Below, in pieces: positions 62,962 to 64,000 of a DNA stretch of 64,000 nt. The number at the start of each line of letters is the position of its first letter. The first letter of the stretch is position 1. Source of the stretch: Mesorhizobium loti (GTDB lineage: Bacteria > Pseudomonadota > Alphaproteobacteria > Rhizobiales > Rhizobiaceae); the NCBI GenBank assembly GCA_002356515.1, contig AP017605.1, forward strand, positions 5,255,020-5,319,019. The letters are read 5' to 3'. Made by a program: the position numbers and the translations under genes. Below the pieces are notes generated by a model. It searched no databases. It saw nothing but the letters and a program-made list of their open reading frames with translations, and had not been told where the DNA came from.

Positions 62962-64000
62962 GTGCTGAATCAGGACCGGTCATTTTTATCGACGATGACG
63001 AGGATGTGCTTCGCGCAGCCACGCAGATGCTGAAGCTTGCCTCGTTCTCACCGAGCGTGTTCGGTTCGGCCGAGGCCGCACTCGCCAGAATCGACGGGAA
63101 CTTCGATGGCCCTGTCGTGAGTGACATCCGTATGCCCGGGCTGAACGGACTTCAGCTCTTCGAGCGAGTGAAGGCGATCGACCCGGAAATTCCGGTTGTC
63201 CTGATCACCGGGCATGCCGACGTCGAGCTGGCCGTTGCCGCCATCAAGGATGGCGCCTACGATTTCATCTCGAAGCCATATGCGAACGACCGGCTTCTCG
63301 TGACGCTGCATCGCGCTTCGGAAAAACGGCGCCTGGTCCTGGAAAACAGACGTCTTAGGGATGCGGTTGTCCGATCTGCGGGCGATATCCCGCTGATCGG
63401 GGAGGCACCGACCATGATTCGATTGCGCGAAACTCTCCGCCAGATCGCCGATACCGATGTGGATGTCCTTGTGGAAGGCGAGACGGGCACGGGCAAGGAG
63501 GTGGTCGCGGATCTGCTTCACCGCTGGAGCAGACGACGCACGAAGCCCTTCGTTGCCCTGAATTGTGGAGCGCTGCCCGAAAGCGTCATCGATAGCGAAC
63601 TTTTCGGGCACGAGGCAGGCGCCTTTACTGGCGCGCAGAGGCGCAGGACCGGTCGCATCGAGCATTCGAACGGAGGGACGCTCTTCCTCGACGAAATCGA
63701 GTCGATGCCGCCAGCACTCCAGGTGAAGCTTCTGAGGGTGCTTGAGACCCGGCAGATCACGCCGCTTGGCACGAACGAAACCCGCAGCATCGACCTTCGT
63801 GTCGTGTCGGCTACCAAGGCCGATCTCGGCGATCCGGCCGCCCGCGGAGATTTCCGGGAAGACCTTTATTTCCGGCTGAATGTGGTGACGCTCCGCATCC
63901 CGCCGCTTCGCGAAAGGCGCGAAGACATCCCGATGCTCTTTGGGCATTTCCTGGAACGCGCCTCCAAACGCTTCAGCAGGCCAGTTCCGGACATCAGCGC
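62958..64000 (+). CDS. dctD: Response regulator DctD (partial, runs off right edge)
   Basis: 347 codons from the ATG at 62958 to the window end, with no stop. The receiver domain has the acid pocket DDD at 12-14, the phosphorylation site Asp56 in [12 protein letters not shown], Thr in LITGHAD and Lys in FISKPYAND. The AAA+ domain follows with [14 protein letters not shown] (Walker A), [20 protein letters not shown] with the sigma-54 loop GAFTGA, and [11 protein letters not shown] (Walker B). The DNA-binding end is missing. With DctB it activates dctA through the sites at 61009-61056. Confidence 0.95.
   Translation, partial: MSAESGPVIFIDDDEDVLRAATQMLKLASFSPSVFGSAEAALARIDGNFDGPVVSDIRMPGLNGLQLFERVKAIDPEIPVVLITGHADVELAVAAIKDGAYDFISKPYANDRLLVTLHRASEKRRLVLENRRLRDAVVRSAGDIPLIGEAPTMIRLRETLRQIADTDVDVLVEGETGTGKEVVADLLHRWSRRRTKPFVALNCGALPESVIDSELFGHEAGAFTGAQRRRTGRIEHSNGGTLFLDEIESMPPALQVKLLRVLETRQITPLGTNETRSIDLRVVSATKADLGDPAARGDFREDLYFRLNVVTLRIPPLRERREDIPMLFGHFLERASKRFSRPVPDIS

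Noticed and set aside
63048-63947. Minus-strand frame of 299 codons near the right edge
   Set aside because: Antisense to dctD, whose receiver and AAA+ motifs are unmistakable.

Overview
The window reads as the symbiosis island (an integrative and conjugative element) of a Mesorhizobium-type rhizobium. The evidence is Nod-factor genes behind a nod box, nifA with a LacI-type activator, dicarboxylate transport (dctABD), NifA/sigma-54-type promoters, vitamin operons like those known from M. loti islands, a SyrB-type regulator, quorum-sensing genes, and many transposase scraps and pseudogenes. No rRNA, tRNA or CRISPR array was seen.

Layout. 1-5 kb: an unidentified partial gene, a hydrolase relic, a DUF4432 (aldose-epimerase-like) protein, a sulfotransferase-like protein, and a LuxR/LuxI pair with a palindromic lux box. 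5-10 kb: a lysozyme/chitinase-like hydrolase, an ISAs1 transposase tail, two lipoproteins, a secreted thermonuclease and an orphan E2-like/CxCGS protein. 10.2-11.4 kb: a decayed inverted copy of the fixV-nifA region that is intact at 55.7-59.1 kb. 11.6-13.8 kb: hisC and a flavin monooxygenase. 14.1-19.5 kb: thiCOSGED behind a TPP riboswitch. 19.5-22.5 kb: queCDE with a queF-like stub and a frameshifted fic gene. 22.6-25.8 kb: nod box and noeK-noeJ for GDP-mannose. 26-32.6 kb: small regulators, a di-haem cytochrome c peroxidase with a NifA site, a SyrB-like protein, gabD, and scraps of thiC, fic and queD. 32.6-34.7 kb: groESL under CIRCE. 35-38.2 kb: Tn3 scrap, nat, hemN.

38.3-41.5 kb holds the most unusual locus: a Nif11-type leader peptide ending in an almost pure Val/Ala core, followed directly by a PoyD-type radical SAM epimerase. 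It is flanked by a broken prolyl oligopeptidase and a broken MFS transporter. It is followed by ruined nodF, nodE and nodG genes.

44.6-55.1 kb is a minus-strand vitamin block: bioBFDAZ-panD, nadABC with a small trailing gene, and an NrtR-type nudix regulator. 55.7-64 kb holds nifA, a small gene, a FixV-like regulator, and dctA divergent from dctBD with DctD sites between them; dctD runs off the right edge.

Together the intact genes serve nitrogen-fixing symbiosis: Nod-factor sugar supply, activation of nif genes, uptake of plant dicarboxylates, cofactor self-sufficiency and cell-density control. The relics show repeated duplication and decay.
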